Positions 19,297-27,501 of a stretch of DNA of 64,000 nt are shown here, in pieces. Position numbers and translations under genes: made by a program. Each line of letters opens with the position of its first letter. Within the stretch, counting starts at the first letter, position 1. The stretch lies in assembly GCF_014842265.1 (NCBI RefSeq), contig NZ_JACYVI010000003.1, positions 1 through 64,000 on the forward strand, in the 5' to 3' direction. The DNA is from Pseudomonas sp. CFBP 13711. GTDB lineage: Bacteria; Pseudomonadota; Gammaproteobacteria; Pseudomonadales; Pseudomonadaceae. The notes under the pieces are model-generated. The model made no database searches, was not told where the DNA came from, and worked only from the letters and a program-made list of their open reading frames with translations.

Positions 19297-20859
19297 TTAG
19301 GCCTGTTCAAGTACGACTTCGAGGTCGAGGTGGCAGAGCCTGCGATAAACCTCTTCCTTGCGCTCCCGGGCCCCGGGAACCTGAGGAACCAATTCGAAAC
19401 AGCTGTGCAAGAGCGCAAGCACTTCCAGCGCAAGATCAGGCTCCCAGGCATTGATGCCTGAGTCCTCCAGCGTCAAGTCGAGGGTTTCGAGTTGGGTCCT
19501 GGCGAGTTCGTATTTCCTGGCGGTGAAGCACAACCGTGCCAGGGCGAATTGCCAGAAAAATCGTGCACGCCCGCCCTGAGCGCTTTGCAGGCCTTGCTTG
19601 AGCAGCTGTACAGCAGCTTTGAGGCCTTTATCGCGCAACACCGAGACCGCGCTTTCCAGGGCGGACTCCCAGGCTGGCTGGTTATCGGCGGTTTCGACTC
19701 TGCGAGGCGCACTGGCGGCCTGCAGCCGAGGCATGACGGTGGCACTGACCCAGGCGCGAGTCGCTGGATCCGCAAACGGCGTGCCGTCGTGAAAACGCAG
19801 CTCGATGACCTCCGGCAGCCGCTGAATCAAGAGCGCGAATTGAATTTCTACCTCGCGCATTGCCAGCTCGGCGTTCAGCGCGCGCAGGCACTCCCAGGCC
19901 ATTCGCTGGCCATCGAACCAGAACGGCGCCTTTGCCAGACTCGCCTCCAGCTCGACCAGCAGATCGGCGTAATTGCCCTGATCGTATTGGTCTCGGTAGC
20001 ACTTGAGCTTGTCTGCCGGAAGCCCGCGCAGCGCGGTGATGTGCTCTGAGTTGCGCTCTGGCAATGCCTCGATTGGCAGCCACAGCAATGTTCGGTTCAG
20101 GCGCAACGCGCGCAGGTCGCTGGCTTTTTGCTTGAGCCACCAGGCACACAACGAGCGTGCGCTGTCCTGCTGAAGTCGCAGTGACTTGTGCGCGTCTTTC
20201 TCGCTGTCGATCAGCATCGTTGAGGGGAATGACGGGGCAGTAGGCGGCTTGGCTGGCGCGTCAGCACCCCCGACTAGCCCGCCGTCGGGCAGGTTGTCAG
20301 TTACCCGCTGGGCCATATTTTTCAAACGCCGGGAGATCGGCAACAGCAAAGGTGCGTCGTCGCCCATGTGCTGGGTAAACACCGCATCAAGGTCTTCGAG
20401 TATCTCGACGAGGCGACTGAACAGCGGTAACTGCGCCTTGATTGCGACGTGATCAAAAAGCACGTGCTCAAGGCGGGGAAGGAGCCAGCCGATGGCTGCG
20501 GAGCGGGTGCGAATCTTGACGGGATGTACTTCGACCCAGTGGCACATGCAGAGATGGTGAAGAAGCCCTAGTCCTGCCATCAGCCCTTGGAAGGATTCGC
20601 GCTGATACAAGGCCCACGCAAGCCAGGCCGCGACGCGAAGATCTTTGGATTGGGTGCGAAGCAGGTGCTCACTTTGTTCACGCACCTTCTGCCAATCGAT
20701 CTGAACCGTTTCGTGCATGGATTGAGCTTTATTAACCTCGCTTTCCAGCGCCTCGTATTCGTTTGAAAAACGAACGTCTTCGCCCGCGAAGCTCTCTGTG
20801 GAGATAGAGGCTTGAGCACTTTCAAGATAATGATCGGACAGTGGAGTTGAATAAGACAT
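19297..20859 (-). CDS. tssA: T6SS assembly cap protein TssA
   Basis: 520 residues. An N-terminal ImpA domain (about 50-170, with GLGLLHHLCMCHWVEVHPV) is followed by a variable middle and a long C-terminal VasJ-like region (about 250-515). TssA starts sheath and tube growth and caps the distal end. It is the first gene of the leftward operon; the ATG at 20859 begins MSYSTPLSDHYLE. No obvious sigma-54 or sigma-70 promoter could be assigned to it in the AT-rich sequence upstream. Confidence 0.93.
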   Translation of the reverse strand: MSYSTPLSDHYLESAQASISTESFAGEDVRFSNEYEALESEVNKAQSMHETVQIDWQKVREQSEHLLRTQSKDLRVAAWLAWALYQRESFQGLMAGLGLLHHLCMCHWVEVHPVKIRTRSAAIGWLLPRLEHVLFDHVAIKAQLPLFSRLVEILEDLDAVFTQHMGDDAPLLLPISRRLKNMAQRVTDNLPDGGLVGGADAPAKPPTAPSFPSTMLIDSEKDAHKSLRLQQDSARSLCAWWLKQKASDLRALRLNRTLLWLPIEALPERNSEHITALRGLPADKLKCYRDQYDQGNYADLLVELEASLAKAPFWFDGQRMAWECLRALNAELAMREVEIQFALLIQRLPEVIELRFHDGTPFADPATRAWVSATVMPRLQAASAPRRVETADNQPAWESALESAVSVLRDKGLKAAVQLLKQGLQSAQGGRARFFWQFALARLCFTARKYELARTQLETLDLTLEDSGINAWEPDLALEVLALLHSCFELVPQVPGARERKEEVYRRLCHLDLEVVLEQA

Positions 20860-20971
20860 TCGAGATCTTCAGTGTAAAACCGCGCCGATTTTAGACAATT
20901 AAATTGGCGGGCCTAACGGAATTAGAATAAGGACTAGTTGTGCGGCCGACATGTAACAAAACATCTACCCT

Positions 20972-21097
20972 TCAGAGGCCGGGAATAATACTCAGCGCGA
21001 ATAACACTATCAAGCCCTGTATAAACGCGATAACCCCACTCATGTTGTAGGAAGCTTCTTCGAATATACGAGACTCAGGGTAACTTCTTTCATACAT
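20972..21097 (-). CDS. Possible 41-residue membrane peptide upstream of tssA
   Basis: An ATG at 21097 preceded by GAGAGAAAGAAG opens a 41-codon frame. The first half is charged (MYERSYPESRIFEEASYN) and the second is one hydrophobic helix (VIAFIQGLIVLFALSIIPGL) that ends the protein. A 97-residue frame starts further upstream at 21265, but only the last 41 residues look protein-like and have a ribosome-binding site. It lies 112 bases before tssA on the same strand. It could be a small membrane protein or a translated leader; no family is recognised. Confidence 0.33.
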   Translation of the reverse strand: MYERSYPESRIFEEASYNMSGVIAFIQGLIVLFALSIIPGL

Positions 21098-21246
21098 CTT
21101 CTTTCTCTCGTTGCTAAGGCGGCGGGAAATATCCTGTCCAGCGTTCAGGACCGGGAAATCGCGATCATGCAACAGGTGCAAGGGGGGCGCGTTCTTCCTC
21201 AGACAGTCTGCAATCATCCGCGCCCAGCAATGGCGTGAGGCCTCCA

Positions 21247-21264
21247 TGCGCAAAAAACTGCGCA
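21247..21264. promoter_or_regulatory. Paired TGCGCA sites, distal to the hcp promoter
   Basis: Two palindromic TGCGCA hexamers at 21247-21252 and 21259-21264, separated by an A-rich spacer. They match the three hexamers at 21342-21369 and may form a second operator for the same regulator. The hexamer itself is not rare in coding DNA of such genomes, so the support is the clustering. Confidence 0.4.
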
Positions 21265-21332
21265 CTTCTCCACCGATAAATCACTGAATGAGACTGGCCA
21301 GCCCTTATAGAACGGACCCTGCAGGTAAGTGA

Positions 21333-21369
21333 GCAAGAAGTTGCGCAGCACTGCGCAACTTCTTGCGCA
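21333..21369. promoter_or_regulatory. Perfect 16-bp inverted repeat with three TGCGCA sites
   Basis: Arms GCAAGAAGTTGCGCAG (21333-21348) and CTGCGCAACTTCTTGC (21351-21366) are perfect inverted copies with two bases between them. TGCGCA occurs at 21342, 21352 and 21364. The centre is about 107 bases upstream of the -24 element of the hcp promoter, the usual distance for an enhancer-binding-protein site. The regulator is probably the Sfa activator; this assignment is inferred. Confidence 0.55.
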
Positions 21370-21454
21370 GATTTACGCCACAAAGTCATTCGATAGACGG
21401 CAGTGAACCGTTAAACACCCACCAGACCGATGTTTAACATGAACCAACCCTTAC

Positions 21455-21471
21455 TTGGCACGATGCTTGAA
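21455..21471 (+). promoter_or_regulatory. Sigma-54-like promoter of hcp
   Basis: TTGGCACG-N4-TTGA: the -24 block is perfect and the -12 block is TTGA in place of TTGC. Spacing between the GG and the -12 position is canonical. Transcription would begin near 21482, about 57 bases before hcp. The presence of a GAFTGA-type activator in the cluster supports it. Confidence 0.6.
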
Positions 21472-21481
21472 ATAACACTTC

Positions 21482-21508
21482 GCCCGCCAGGCAAATTCGC
21501 TGGCGGGC
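21482..21508 (+). other. Stem-loop at the predicted 5' end of hcp mRNA
   Basis: GCCCGCCAG (21482-21490) pairs perfectly with CTGGCGGGC (21500-21508) around a nine-base loop and is followed by an AT-rich stretch before the ribosome-binding site. The predicted transcription start falls at the first base of the stem, so the message would begin with a stable hairpin. That could protect the abundant hcp mRNA. It could also be a weak terminator for transcripts entering from upstream. Confidence 0.5.
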
Positions 21509-21538
21509 ATTTTAATTTATGAGGCAAGGAGCATTTTC

Positions 21539-22057
21539 ATGGCGACACCAGCATATATGTCCATAACAGGCACCAAACAGGGCCTGATCACCGCGGGCGC
21601 GTTCACCGCAGATTCGGTCGGCAACACGTTCCAGGAAGGTCATGAAGATCAGGTCATGGTGCAAGGGTTTCAACATGAAATGATCATTCCGCGCGACCCG
21701 CAGTCGGGGCAGCCAACCGGTCAGCGTGTTCACAAGCCGGTCAAGATCACCAAGGTGTTCGACAAGTCTTCGCCCCTGTTGCTGGCAGCGTTGACCTCGG
21801 GCGAACGCCTGACCGAAATCACCATCCAGTGGTATCGCACCTCGGCAGCGGGCACACAGGAGCATTACTACACCACCAAACTCGAGGACGCGATTATCGT
21901 CGACATCAAGGACTACATGCATAACTGTCAGGACCCGTCGAACGCCCACTTCACCCATCTGGAAGACGTGGAGTTCACCTACCGCAAGATCACCTGGACC
22001 CACGAAGTCTGCGGCACTTCGGGCTCCGATGACTGGCGCTCCCCGGTTGTTGGCTAA
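21539..22057 (+). CDS. tssD: T6SS tube protein Hcp (TssD)
   Basis: A 172-residue Hcp. The family pattern is clear: MSITGTKQGLITAGAF, then HEDQVMVQGFQHEMIIPRD, a GQRVHKPVKITKVFDKSSPLLLAAL segment and HLEDVEFTYRKITWTHEVCGTSGSDDW. Hexamers of Hcp stack into the tube propelled by the sheath, and Hcp is also exported. AAGGAGC precedes the ATG. It stands alone on the plus strand, divergent from tssA, with a terminator immediately downstream. No vgrG follows. Confidence 0.97.
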   Translation: MATPAYMSITGTKQGLITAGAFTADSVGNTFQEGHEDQVMVQGFQHEMIIPRDPQSGQPTGQRVHKPVKITKVFDKSSPLLLAALTSGERLTEITIQWYRTSAAGTQEHYYTTKLEDAIIVDIKDYMHNCQDPSNAHFTHLEDVEFTYRKITWTHEVCGTSGSDDWRSPVVG

Positions 22058-22073
22058 GTTCAGCTGACCATCA

Positions 22074-22104
22074 AAATCCCGGCTGGTAATACTGGCCGGG
22101 ATTT
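22074..22104 (+). terminator. Rho-independent-type terminator after hcp
   Basis: AAATCCCGGC (22074-22083) pairs with GCCGGGATTT (22095-22104) around an 11-base loop, 17 bases after the hcp stop. The 3' arm supplies only three T residues, so termination may be partial or bidirectional. Confidence 0.75.
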
Positions 22105-22235
22105 CTGAGCCTTTGCGGCGCGGGCTCGCGGATTTTGCGGCAGATGCGCTGTCCAACCCCATGTTCGTGGGATCTAGCAGCAAACTCCTCCCGCGTCCTT
22201 TCAGCCCGCGACCGCTGTGCTTGCCTGGAGGCTCA

Positions 22236-22517
22236 ATGAATCTGCACACGCCCCTGACCGATGACGCAGGCTCTGCGCCTCAGCAGGACTGGTTCTCACA
22301 TGAGCACTACGCCCGGATCGGCGAGCTGATTGCCCGGCTCAACACCAGTGACACTCGGGAAAGCGTGTCGCGTTACCACGCCATGGCCGAGGGGTATTTG
22401 CTGGGACTGCTGGACAGCTATCACGTCAGCGTCGAGCATCACGACGCCGTACGCCAATACCTGCACAACCTCGCCATTGCGCGGTTGAAGGCGGTCAAAC
22501 CGAAGCTGCGCAAGTAA
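22236..22517 (+). CDS. Hypothetical protein, 93 residues
   Basis: No family is recognised. From the ATG at 22236 (TGGAGG seven bases upstream) it encodes a soluble, helical, mildly basic protein with the segment YHAMAEGYLLGLLDSYHVSVEHHDAVRQYLHNLAIARLKAV, suggesting two helices. The open frame extends upstream to 22113 without a better start. It ends 11 bases from the convergent EamA gene. It has no visible link to secretion despite lying next to hcp. Confidence 0.7.
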   Translation: MNLHTPLTDDAGSAPQQDWFSHEHYARIGELIARLNTSDTRESVSRYHAMAEGYLLGLLDSYHVSVEHHDAVRQYLHNLAIARLKAVKPKLRK

Positions 22518-22528
22518 GCGGGCGCCGC

Positions 22529-23356
22529 TCAGCCGATGATGATCGTGCCGGCCGCAATGACCACGCACGCAAGGATCTTGCGCACGGTCAGCGACTCGCC
22601 CAAAAACAGATACCCGAGCAAGGCGGCAAACAGCACGCTGGTTTCACGCAGAGCCGACACCGCTCCCATGGGCGCGAGGGTCATCGCGTAAATGACGATG
22701 CCGTAAGCGAGCAGCGACACCACACCTCCCCCCAACGCGGCAACCAAACCGGGCCGGACCGTGAACAGACTGCGTGCGTCCCGCAGGCAGATATAAGTGA
22801 TCGGCATCATTACGCCCCACAGGGCGCACATCCAGGCGGTGTACGCCATCGGCGCGCCGGACAGACGCCCGCCGATGCCGTCGGTCACGCTATAGGCCGC
22901 AATGAAACACCCGGTGCCCAGCGCATAAGGGAGGCTGGTCATGTCCAGTTTCCGGCCCTTGAACGCAAGAGAAATAATCCCCGCTGACACCAGTGCAATG
23001 CCGATCATCGCGCCGGTCTCGACCACCTCCCCCGCAAATATCGACGCACACAGCGTGATCAGCACCGGCGATGAACCCCGTGAGATCGGGTAGGTTTGCC
23101 CGAGGTCGCCGCTGCGGTAAGTACGTACCAGAAACAGGTTGTAGCCGATATGCAGCAGCGCCGAGAGCACCGCGTAAGGCCAGCTCTCCGGCGCCGGGGC
23201 GTCCATGAACAGCGCCCCGGCAATGCTGACGATGGCCACCGCCACGCACATGACGGTCATCGACCAGAGTTTGTCGCCACCGCCGCGCAGCAAGGCATTC
23301 CAGCTGGCGTGCAGCAAGGCGGCGAAGAGGATTAGCAGGATGATGTGAGTAGGCAT
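22529..23356 (-). CDS. EamA/DMT-family membrane transporter
   Basis: 275 residues with about ten hydrophobic helices in two similar halves. The second half ends ALREVSVLFAALLGYLFLGE-type (here ALRETSVLFAALLGYLFLGESLTVRKILACVVIAAGTIII), which is the EamA signature. Members export amino acids or other metabolites across the inner membrane; the substrate cannot be read from the sequence. It starts 75 bases after the LysR gene on the same strand, so it may be controlled by or cotranscribed with that regulator. Confidence 0.88.
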   Translation of the reverse strand: MPTHIILLILFAALLHASWNALLRGGGDKLWSMTVMCVAVAIVSIAGALFMDAPAPESWPYAVLSALLHIGYNLFLVRTYRSGDLGQTYPISRGSSPVLITLCASIFAGEVVETGAMIGIALVSAGIISLAFKGRKLDMTSLPYALGTGCFIAAYSVTDGIGGRLSGAPMAYTAWMCALWGVMMPITYICLRDARSLFTVRPGLVAALGGGVVSLLAYGIVIYAMTLAPMGAVSALRETSVLFAALLGYLFLGESLTVRKILACVVIAAGTIIIG

Positions 23357-23431
23357 GCCCGATAGTAGTCAGTCGACGCCGGGAAACAAAAGCGACGTTT
23401 CTTCATCCAGCCATGAGTAAATAATCATGCC

Positions 23432-24337
23432 TCAGCCGTAGGTCTTCCCCGCCGCTGTCGACTCATCGAGCAGCCAATCGCGAAAACTGGCCACGTGTGG
23501 TTGGGTTTCCACCCCCTTCGGGCAGACGAAATAGTAGGCCACCGGCGAGGGAAACGGCACATCGAACAGCCTGATCAAACTGCCGTCACGCACCTCTTTT
23601 TCCACATGCCCACTGCGAACGAGGGCGATGCCCTGCCCTAACAAAGCCGCCTCCACGGTCATGTTGGTATCGGGAAAACGCACGCTTTCCTTCAGCGAAG
23701 TCACACCCAGGCCGATGTTCTGGAACCAGACTTCCCATTTTGGCACCAGGTCGGAACCGTCCCGGGCCAACAGCGGGTAACGCAACAACTCGCCCGGCTC
23801 TCGGGGCATGCCGAAGCGCTTGAGCAAGTCAGGGCTCGCCACGGGAAAAATGTGTTCCCTGAACAAAAATTCCGAGTGCAGCGCGGGGTAGTTACCGCCA
23901 CCCAGACGGATCGCAACGTCGGGATCGCCGCTGGCGAACTTGATGGCGGTGTCTGTGCTGTCTAGCGTGACGAGGATTTCCGGGTGCAACTGGGACAGAT
24001 TGGGCAAGCGCGGCAACAGCCATTTCAGCGCGTAGGAATAGGTCGTACTGACCTTGAGCCTGACACGGCCGTTCTCTTCACGCAGGTCCGCAAGCGTGGC
24101 CTCCAGGTTCATGAAAAACGTCCGCACGATCGGCGCCAGGGCGGCACCCGCCGGCGTCAGGCTCAACGTCTTGCCGCGCTGAAACAGCTGCACGCCCCAG
24201 ATGTCTTCAAGATTTTTTAATTGGTGACTGACCGCACTTTGGGTAACGTGCAGCTCTTCGGACGCGGAGGTAAATGTCCCGTGACGGGTGGCGACTTCGA
24301 AGGCGCGCAAGGTGGCGGTGGGTGGCAGGTCTCTCAT
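23432..24337 (-). CDS. LysR-family regulator, GcvA-like
   Basis: 301 residues from the ATG at 24337. The N-terminal winged helix-turn-helix (about 5-62) reads LRAFEVATRHGTFTSASEELHVTQSAVSHQLKNLE, and a type 2 periplasmic-binding fold follows (about 90-295). The start MRDLPPTATLRAFEVA is characteristic of the GcvA subgroup; an upstream ATG at 24394 would add 19 atypical residues. Its target is unknown; the downstream EamA gene is a candidate. Confidence 0.88.
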   Translation of the reverse strand: MRDLPPTATLRAFEVATRHGTFTSASEELHVTQSAVSHQLKNLEDIWGVQLFQRGKTLSLTPAGAALAPIVRTFFMNLEATLADLREENGRVRLKVSTTYSYALKWLLPRLPNLSQLHPEILVTLDSTDTAIKFASGDPDVAIRLGGGNYPALHSEFLFREHIFPVASPDLLKRFGMPREPGELLRYPLLARDGSDLVPKWEVWFQNIGLGVTSLKESVRFPDTNMTVEAALLGQGIALVRSGHVEKEVRDGSLIRLFDVPFPSPVAYYFVCPKGVETQPHVASFRDWLLDESTAAGKTYG

Positions 24338-24435
24338 CTCATCGGGCCTCAACGGGTATGAACGGAGCCGCCCACACCATGAATGATGGCTCATGGTAGA
24401 ACATTATGCAGATTGACAGAGGGAACGACTCACGT

Positions 24436-24717
24436 ATGACCGGACAGATCATTTACAGCGTTAAAGGCGAGAGCGACGAACTCAAGGCGGCGGTCGCCAG
24501 CGCTCAGGCCACCTTCAAGTTCTTCTGGCGCGAGCTGTCTTGGGAGGCACGCAGAATCGTCAAAAGCCTGGACATTGCGGCGGTCAAAATGTCTTTCGTG
24601 CTGGACGCCGACGACCCCGACATCCCTGCCGTCGAAAACATGTGGGTCACCGACATCGAGTTTGACGGGGAGTTCATCAGCGGCCAGTCAGCGACAGTGA
24701 GTGAAAACCAGGCGTAG
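24436..24717 (+). pseudogene. DUF2314-type protein truncated at a REP element
   Basis: 93 codons from the ATG at 24436. The sequence ATFKFFWRELSWEARRIV and AAVKMSFV...DIPAVENMWVTDIEFDGEFISG matches the first half of the DUF2314 domain (YegJ-like). In complete members this point is followed by an Asn-Pro segment, a Lys-Gly-Asp turn and a Tyr/Trp-rich C-terminus, all missing here. The stop codon TAG is part of the GTAGGAC edge of the REP unit at 24714. The simplest reading is loss of the 3' half during REP insertion. The truncation judgement rests on family knowledge. Confidence 0.6.
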
Positions 24718-24880
24718 GACCGGCTTTAGCCGGGAAAGCGTCAGGTGTCAGACCGCAAGATCGATGGCGTTCAAACTGGCCTCCTCCCGGCTGAAGCCGG
24801 TCCTACCTAACCGCCGCGTGCAGTCAGTGAAATCGAGTCTGTGCTCGAATGCAGGACTGGCTTCAGCCGGGAAGCCTGCC
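24714..24880. repeat. Three REP elements, alternating orientation
   Basis: Units at 24714-24742 (plus), 24775-24806 (minus) and 24851-24880 (plus, more diverged, with GGACTGGCTTCAGCCGGG). They share the core of the array at 113-331, so both loci belong to one REP family. They lie between the truncated DUF2314 gene and the 3' end of tcuR. Confidence 0.85.
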
Positions 24881-24904
24881 GATTGAATGCCGCGTGCGCG
24901 CTAC

Positions 24905-25825
24905 TCAAAGCAACGTCGCCCCCGGCCACTCCCGCTTCTCCACCAGCTCCCTCACCACATCCCGAATCACCACCCTCACCGCCAGCGCCGCAGGCGACAG
25001 TTCGTCGTCCGGCAAACTGGCCAGGGTGTTGCGGCGCATCAGGTGCTTCTCGTGGATCTGCACCACACATAATCCCGACCCGGCAAAACGTGCCGCTGCG
25101 GCGCCGGGCTGAAGGGTGGCGGCGACGCCGTGGCGCACCACGTCCATCAAGGTCGCCAGTCCGTCGATTTCCATCGCCACGTTCAAGGCCATGCCGGCCG
25201 CTTCGAAAGCGTTCGCGAGGGTGGCGCGCAAGCCATGGCCGCTGCTCGGCAGCACCAGGGGAATGTCGCCGATCTGCGCAAGGCTGAGGGTGTCGCCGGG
25301 CGGGATGCCGGGGAAGCCCGGGGCGTGCAGCAGGGTCACGGCTTCGTCGAGCAGGGGAATCAGGGTCCAGCGCCGGGCGATGTCGGCCTGGAACACCACG
25401 GCAAGGTCCAGTTGTCGTGCATTGAGCTGGCTGGCGAGGTAGCCGGAGAGCATCTCCACCAGATGCAGCTGGATATCTGGATAACGCGCGCGCATCGCTT
25501 CGATCAGCGGCAAGGCCAGGACGCTGGCCGTGGTCGGTGGCAGGCCGACGCTGACGTAGCCGCGCATGCGCCCGCGTTGCGCGGCCTGCACGGCGGCGTC
25601 TGCCTGGCGCAGGGTCAGTTGCGCGTGGTGCAAAAACGCAAGGCCCGCCGCCGTCGGGCTGACGCCAGTGGAGGTGCGGTTAAGCAGGCGCGTGGCCAGT
25701 TCGGCTTCGAGCTTGCTCATCTGCTGGCTCAACGCGGACGTACCGACATTCAATTCCAGGGCGGCGCGCCCCAGGCTGGTCATCTCGACGACTTTGACGA
25801 AGTAGCGAAGTTGGCGCAGTTCCAC
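24905..25825 (-). CDS. tcuR: LysR-family regulator TcuR of the tricarballylate genes
   Basis: 306 residues. An N-terminal helix-turn-helix (LRQLRYFVKVVEMTSLGRAALELNVGTSALSQQMSKLE) is followed by a LysR substrate-binding domain. The GTG at 25825 has GAGG about seven bases upstream and begins the VELRQLRYF start of this subgroup; the in-frame ATGs further up encode unrelated sequence. It is divergent from tcuA with 221 bases between, the usual layout for a LysR regulator and its target. In Salmonella TcuR activates tcuABC, with tricarballylate as the coinducer. Confidence 0.87.
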   Translation of the reverse strand: MELRQLRYFVKVVEMTSLGRAALELNVGTSALSQQMSKLEAELATRLLNRTSTGVSPTAAGLAFLHHAQLTLRQADAAVQAAQRGRMRGYVSVGLPPTTASVLALPLIEAMRARYPDIQLHLVEMLSGYLASQLNARQLDLAVVFQADIARRWTLIPLLDEAVTLLHAPGFPGIPPGDTLSLAQIGDIPLVLPSSGHGLRATLANAFEAAGMALNVAMEIDGLATLMDVVRHGVAATLQPGAAAARFAGSGLCVVQIHEKHLMRRNTLASLPDDELSPAALAVRVVIRDVVRELVEKREWPGATLL

Positions 25826-26046
25826 AGGGGGGCCTCGTTGAGGTACGCGGTGATACGCCAGCTGCATGCTGCAGACAGCCAGCCAGCCAGCCAGCGTTCG
25901 AAAGTTGAGCATTGTCGAGCAGCCTAACCCTTTACTAAAACTTAAGCCCCCTCGCCTTAACCCGCCTTTCGGCCCGCGGCGCCTGTCCCTACTGTTCATC
26001 ACCGCCAGTTGCACTCTGTCCAGCGCTGGCGTGACGAGGAGTGATG

Positions 26047-27501
26047 ATGGTTGACGTTTTGGTGATTGGCGGCGGCAACGCGGCCCTGTGCGCCGCGCTG
26101 ATGGCCCGGGAGGCCGGTGCCAGCGTGATGCTGCTCGAAGGTTCGCCCAAGGTGTGGCGCGGCGGCAATTCCCAGCACACCCGCAACCTGCGCTGCATGC
26201 ACGATGGACCGCAAGATGTGCTGATCGACGCCTATCCGGAAGAAGAGTATTGGCAGGACCTGCTCAAGGTGACCGGCGGCCTGACCGATGAAAAACTCGC
26301 GCGCATCGCCATTCGGGCCTCTGCCAGCTGCCGCGACTGGATGCGCTCCCACGGCGTGCATTTCCAGCCGCCGTTGTCGGGCGCCCTGCACGTGGCGCGC
26401 ACCAACGCGTTTTTCATGGGCGGCGGCAAAGCGCTGATCAACGCCTATTTTCGCAGCGCCGAACGTCTGGGCATCCAGATTCGCTACGACGCCCAGGTCA
26501 CCGACATCGAGATGAAGGACGGCGCATTCGTTGCCGCCCACATCGGTGAGCGGGAGGTGGACGGACAGCGGCTCCCCGCTGAGCGCATCGAAGCGCGGTC
26601 CTGCGTCATGGCGGCGGGCGGTTTCGAATCCAACCGTGAGTGGCTGCGCGAAGCCTGGGGCCAGAACGAGCGCGGCGAATGGCCGTCGGACAATTTCCTG
26701 ATTCGCGGCACACGCTTTAACACCGGGGTCCTGCTGCGGCGTATGCAGGACCTCGGCGCTGACATCATCGGCGACCCGACCCAGGCGCACATGGTTGCCA
26801 TCGACGCCCGCGCTCCGCTGTATGACGGCGGCATCTGCACACGTATCGACTGCGTGTCCCTGGGCGTGGTGGTCAACCGCGACGGTGAACGTTTCTACGA
26901 CGAGGGCGAGGATTTCTGGCCCAAGCGCTATGCGATCTGGGGACGTCTGGTGGCCGGTCAGCCGAACCAGCAAGCGTTCTCGATTATCGACCAGCAAGCC
27001 ATTGGCCGCTTCATGCCGCCGGTGTTCCCGGGCACCAAAGCCGACACGCTGGAAGCGCTGGCCCGCTTGCTCAATCTGCCGGAAGCCACCTTCGTCAAGA
27101 CCGTCGAGGACTACAACCGGGCCTGTCAGGTGGGCACTTTCGACCATACCGCCCTGGATGACTGCCACACCGAGGGCCTGACGCCGACCAAGACCCATTG
27201 GGCCCGCCCCTTGGTCAAGCCGCCGTTTTATGCCTACCCGCTGAAACCGGGGGTGACGTTCACCTACCTGGGGCTGGCGACCGACGAAACCGCCGCGGTG
27301 CACTTTCAGGGCAAGCCCAGCCCCAACCTGTTTGTCGCCGGCGAGATGATGGCCGGCAACGTGTTGGGCAAGGGCTACACCGCTGGCATCGGCATGGCCA
27401 TCGGCACTGCGTTCGGCCGTATCGCCGGCGTGCAGGCTGCCGCCTCCGCGGGCTTCGGTCCCTCTTCAATGAAATCGGAACGCCGACATGCAACTGTTTG
27501 A
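26047..27501 (+). CDS. tcuA: FAD-dependent tricarballylate dehydrogenase TcuA
   Basis: 484 residues. The N-terminal FAD-binding motif is [28 protein letters not shown] (3-30). [13 protein letters not shown] (about 39-51) and the C-terminal [40 protein letters not shown] complete the fumarate-reductase/succinate-dehydrogenase flavoprotein fold. TcuA oxidises tricarballylate to cis-aconitate, which enters the TCA cycle. Starts at 26041 (GTG), 26044 and 26047 are in frame; GAGGAG spacing favours 26047. It overlaps tcuB by 14 bases. Confidence 0.9.
   Translation: MVDVLVIGGGNAALCAALMAREAGASVMLLEGSPKVWRGGNSQHTRNLRCMHDGPQDVLIDAYPEEEYWQDLLKVTGGLTDEKLARIAIRASASCRDWMRSHGVHFQPPLSGALHVARTNAFFMGGGKALINAYFRSAERLGIQIRYDAQVTDIEMKDGAFVAAHIGEREVDGQRLPAERIEARSCVMAAGGFESNREWLREAWGQNERGEWPSDNFLIRGTRFNTGVLLRRMQDLGADIIGDPTQAHMVAIDARAPLYDGGICTRIDCVSLGVVVNRDGERFYDEGEDFWPKRYAIWGRLVAGQPNQQAFSIIDQQAIGRFMPPVFPGTKADTLEALARLLNLPEATFVKTVEDYNRACQVGTFDHTALDDCHTEGLTPTKTHWARPLVKPPFYAYPLKPGVTFTYLGLATDETAAVHFQGKPSPNLFVAGEMMAGNVLGKGYTAGIGMAIGTAFGRIAGVQAAASAGFGPSSMKSERRHATV

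Noticed and set aside
25866..25890. Short tandem AGCC repeats between tcuR and tcuA
   Set aside because: Only about four units in an intergenic region; no evidence of function or phase variation.
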